Shown here one piece after another: positions 56,695 to 57,303 of a DNA stretch of 57,303 nucleotides; position 1 is the first letter of the stretch; each line of letters starts with the position of its first letter. Under the pieces are notes generated by a model, which was not told where the DNA came from, did not search any database, and was given only the letters and a program-made list of their open reading frames with translations. Both the position numbers and the translations under genes were made by a program. The DNA comes from Helochares maculicollis (lineage: Eukaryota > Arthropoda > Insecta > Coleoptera > Hydrophilidae). The stretch lies in NCBI GenBank assembly GCA_033557835.1, contig JAWQRO010000105.1, forward strand, positions 1-57,303, read 5' to 3'.

Positions 56695-57303
56695 TTAGGT
56701 GTTGGCATTAATTCGTAGCGTTTTTTTATTAAAAAATAACGATTTATTTGAAATGAAAATAAAAAATTACATTATTGAAAATACTGCCCATCCCTTGCCA
56801 CTACTTTTTCCCATTTTTCAGGTAACTTTCGAATACCCCCCTCAAAAAAACTCTTTGTACTTGAAGGCAATCCATGAATCGACCCAATTTTGGCAATCCT
56901 CATAAGATGTTAATTTTTCCCCTGATAAACCATGAGCCATTGATCGAAGCAGGTGGTAATCCGAAGGGGCAATATCTGGAGAATACGACAGGTGGGTTAA
57001 GACTTCCCAGTTCAATGTTTCCAGGTATGTTTCACTGGTTTCGCCACGTGAGGTCGAGCATTGTCGTGCAGTAAAATAACTTTATCGTGCCTTTTACGCC
57101 ATTCCGGCCGTTTTGCCTTCAATGCACGACTCAAACGCATCATTTGTAACCGGTAGCGATCCCCAGTGATGGTTTCCTTGGGTTTTAACAATTCATAATA
57201 AACCACACCTTGTTGATCCCACCAAATACAAAGGAGGTGCTTAGATCCATGAATATTGCGTTTTGCCACTGATGATGATGGTTGTCTGGGCTTAACCCAT
57301 GAT
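56695..57303 (-). mobile_element. third mariner, partial at window edge
   Basis: One terminal repeat starts at 56695 (TTAGGTGTTGGCATTAATTC on +) next to TA at 56693-56694. The element continues out of the window. Minus-strand transposase is recognisable from WVKPRQPSSSVAKRNIHGSK at the edge through IWWDQQGVVYYELL, HDNARPHVAKPV and APSDYH to EKWEKVV. It is a lineage distinct from the other two mariners. Confidence 0.92.
56790..57303 (-). pseudogene. mariner transposase C-terminal part, frameshifted
   Basis: A mariner DDD transposase whose first catalytic Asp lies outside the window; the second (LLHDNARPH) and third (APSDYH) are visible. A one-base deletion near 57030 after HVAKPVK moves the frame and gives a premature TGA, with the downstream part resuming as TYLETLNWEVL in another phase. 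Inactive as it stands. Confidence 0.88.

Noticed and set aside
54910..57303. Search for the missing 5' exons of inflated
   Set aside because: No minus-strand block with signal peptide or first-blade integrin motifs and proper phase was found; the exons are presumed beyond the window.
1..57303. CRISPR arrays, operons, phage or bacterial defence systems
   Set aside because: No spaced direct repeats of that type; genes have spliceosomal introns and animal protein families, so the DNA is eukaryotic nuclear.

Overview
The window is nuclear DNA of an insect, most likely a higher (brachyceran) fly. It is AT-rich, has long introns, and carries close homologues of Drosophila Sds3, parcas (pcs) and inflated (if, integrin alpha-PS2). 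The inflated homologue keeps the 24-codon cassette exon known from flies. The mariner and BEL/Pao debris also fits an insect. The genus cannot be read from the sequence; a tephritid or a tsetse-like fly are both possible.

Layout. (1) 833-1462 (+) is the last coding exon of a membrane RING-CH (MARCH-type) E3 ubiquitin ligase; its 5' part lies off the left edge. (2) Convergent to it is Sds3 (-), rebuilt here as three exons (6647-6770, 2292-3067, 2061-2156) giving 331 aa. Its 3.6-kb first intron holds a dead full-length mariner (3977-5202) and a probable THAP-like gene relic. (3) Head-to-head with Sds3, about 1 kb away, is pcs/SH3BP5 (+), four exons, 405 aa. (4) From 18703 to 49113 (-), convergent to pcs, lie sixteen exons of the inflated homologue. 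This covers everything downstream of the first propeller blades: propeller, thigh/calf, an unusually long Ser/Gly/His-rich insert before the furin site, membrane helix and two alternative cytoplasmic-tail exons. The 5' exons were not found and must lie beyond 57303. (5) Introns and the 5' side of inflated contain a 575-bp deleted mariner (34499-35073), a BEL/Pao integrase scrap (about 55910-56175) and a mariner cut by the right edge (56695-57303).

Biology. The four genes are ordinary single-copy fly genes for protein turnover, Sin3/HDAC repression, Rab11 activation and matrix adhesion. Nothing suggests they act together as one system.

The items most worth a second look are three. Two tandem terminal exons of the integrin encode near-identical GFFKR tails and differ mostly at silent sites. 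A nested ORF at 48655-48981 has a signal peptide and a thrombospondin-repeat-like cysteine pattern, but an in-frame TGA splits it in two. A cysteine-rich, splice-site-bounded open exon lies at 29655-29890 on the strand opposite inflated. All exon models were made by eye from splice motifs, reading phase and remembered protein families; no alignment or transcript data were available.
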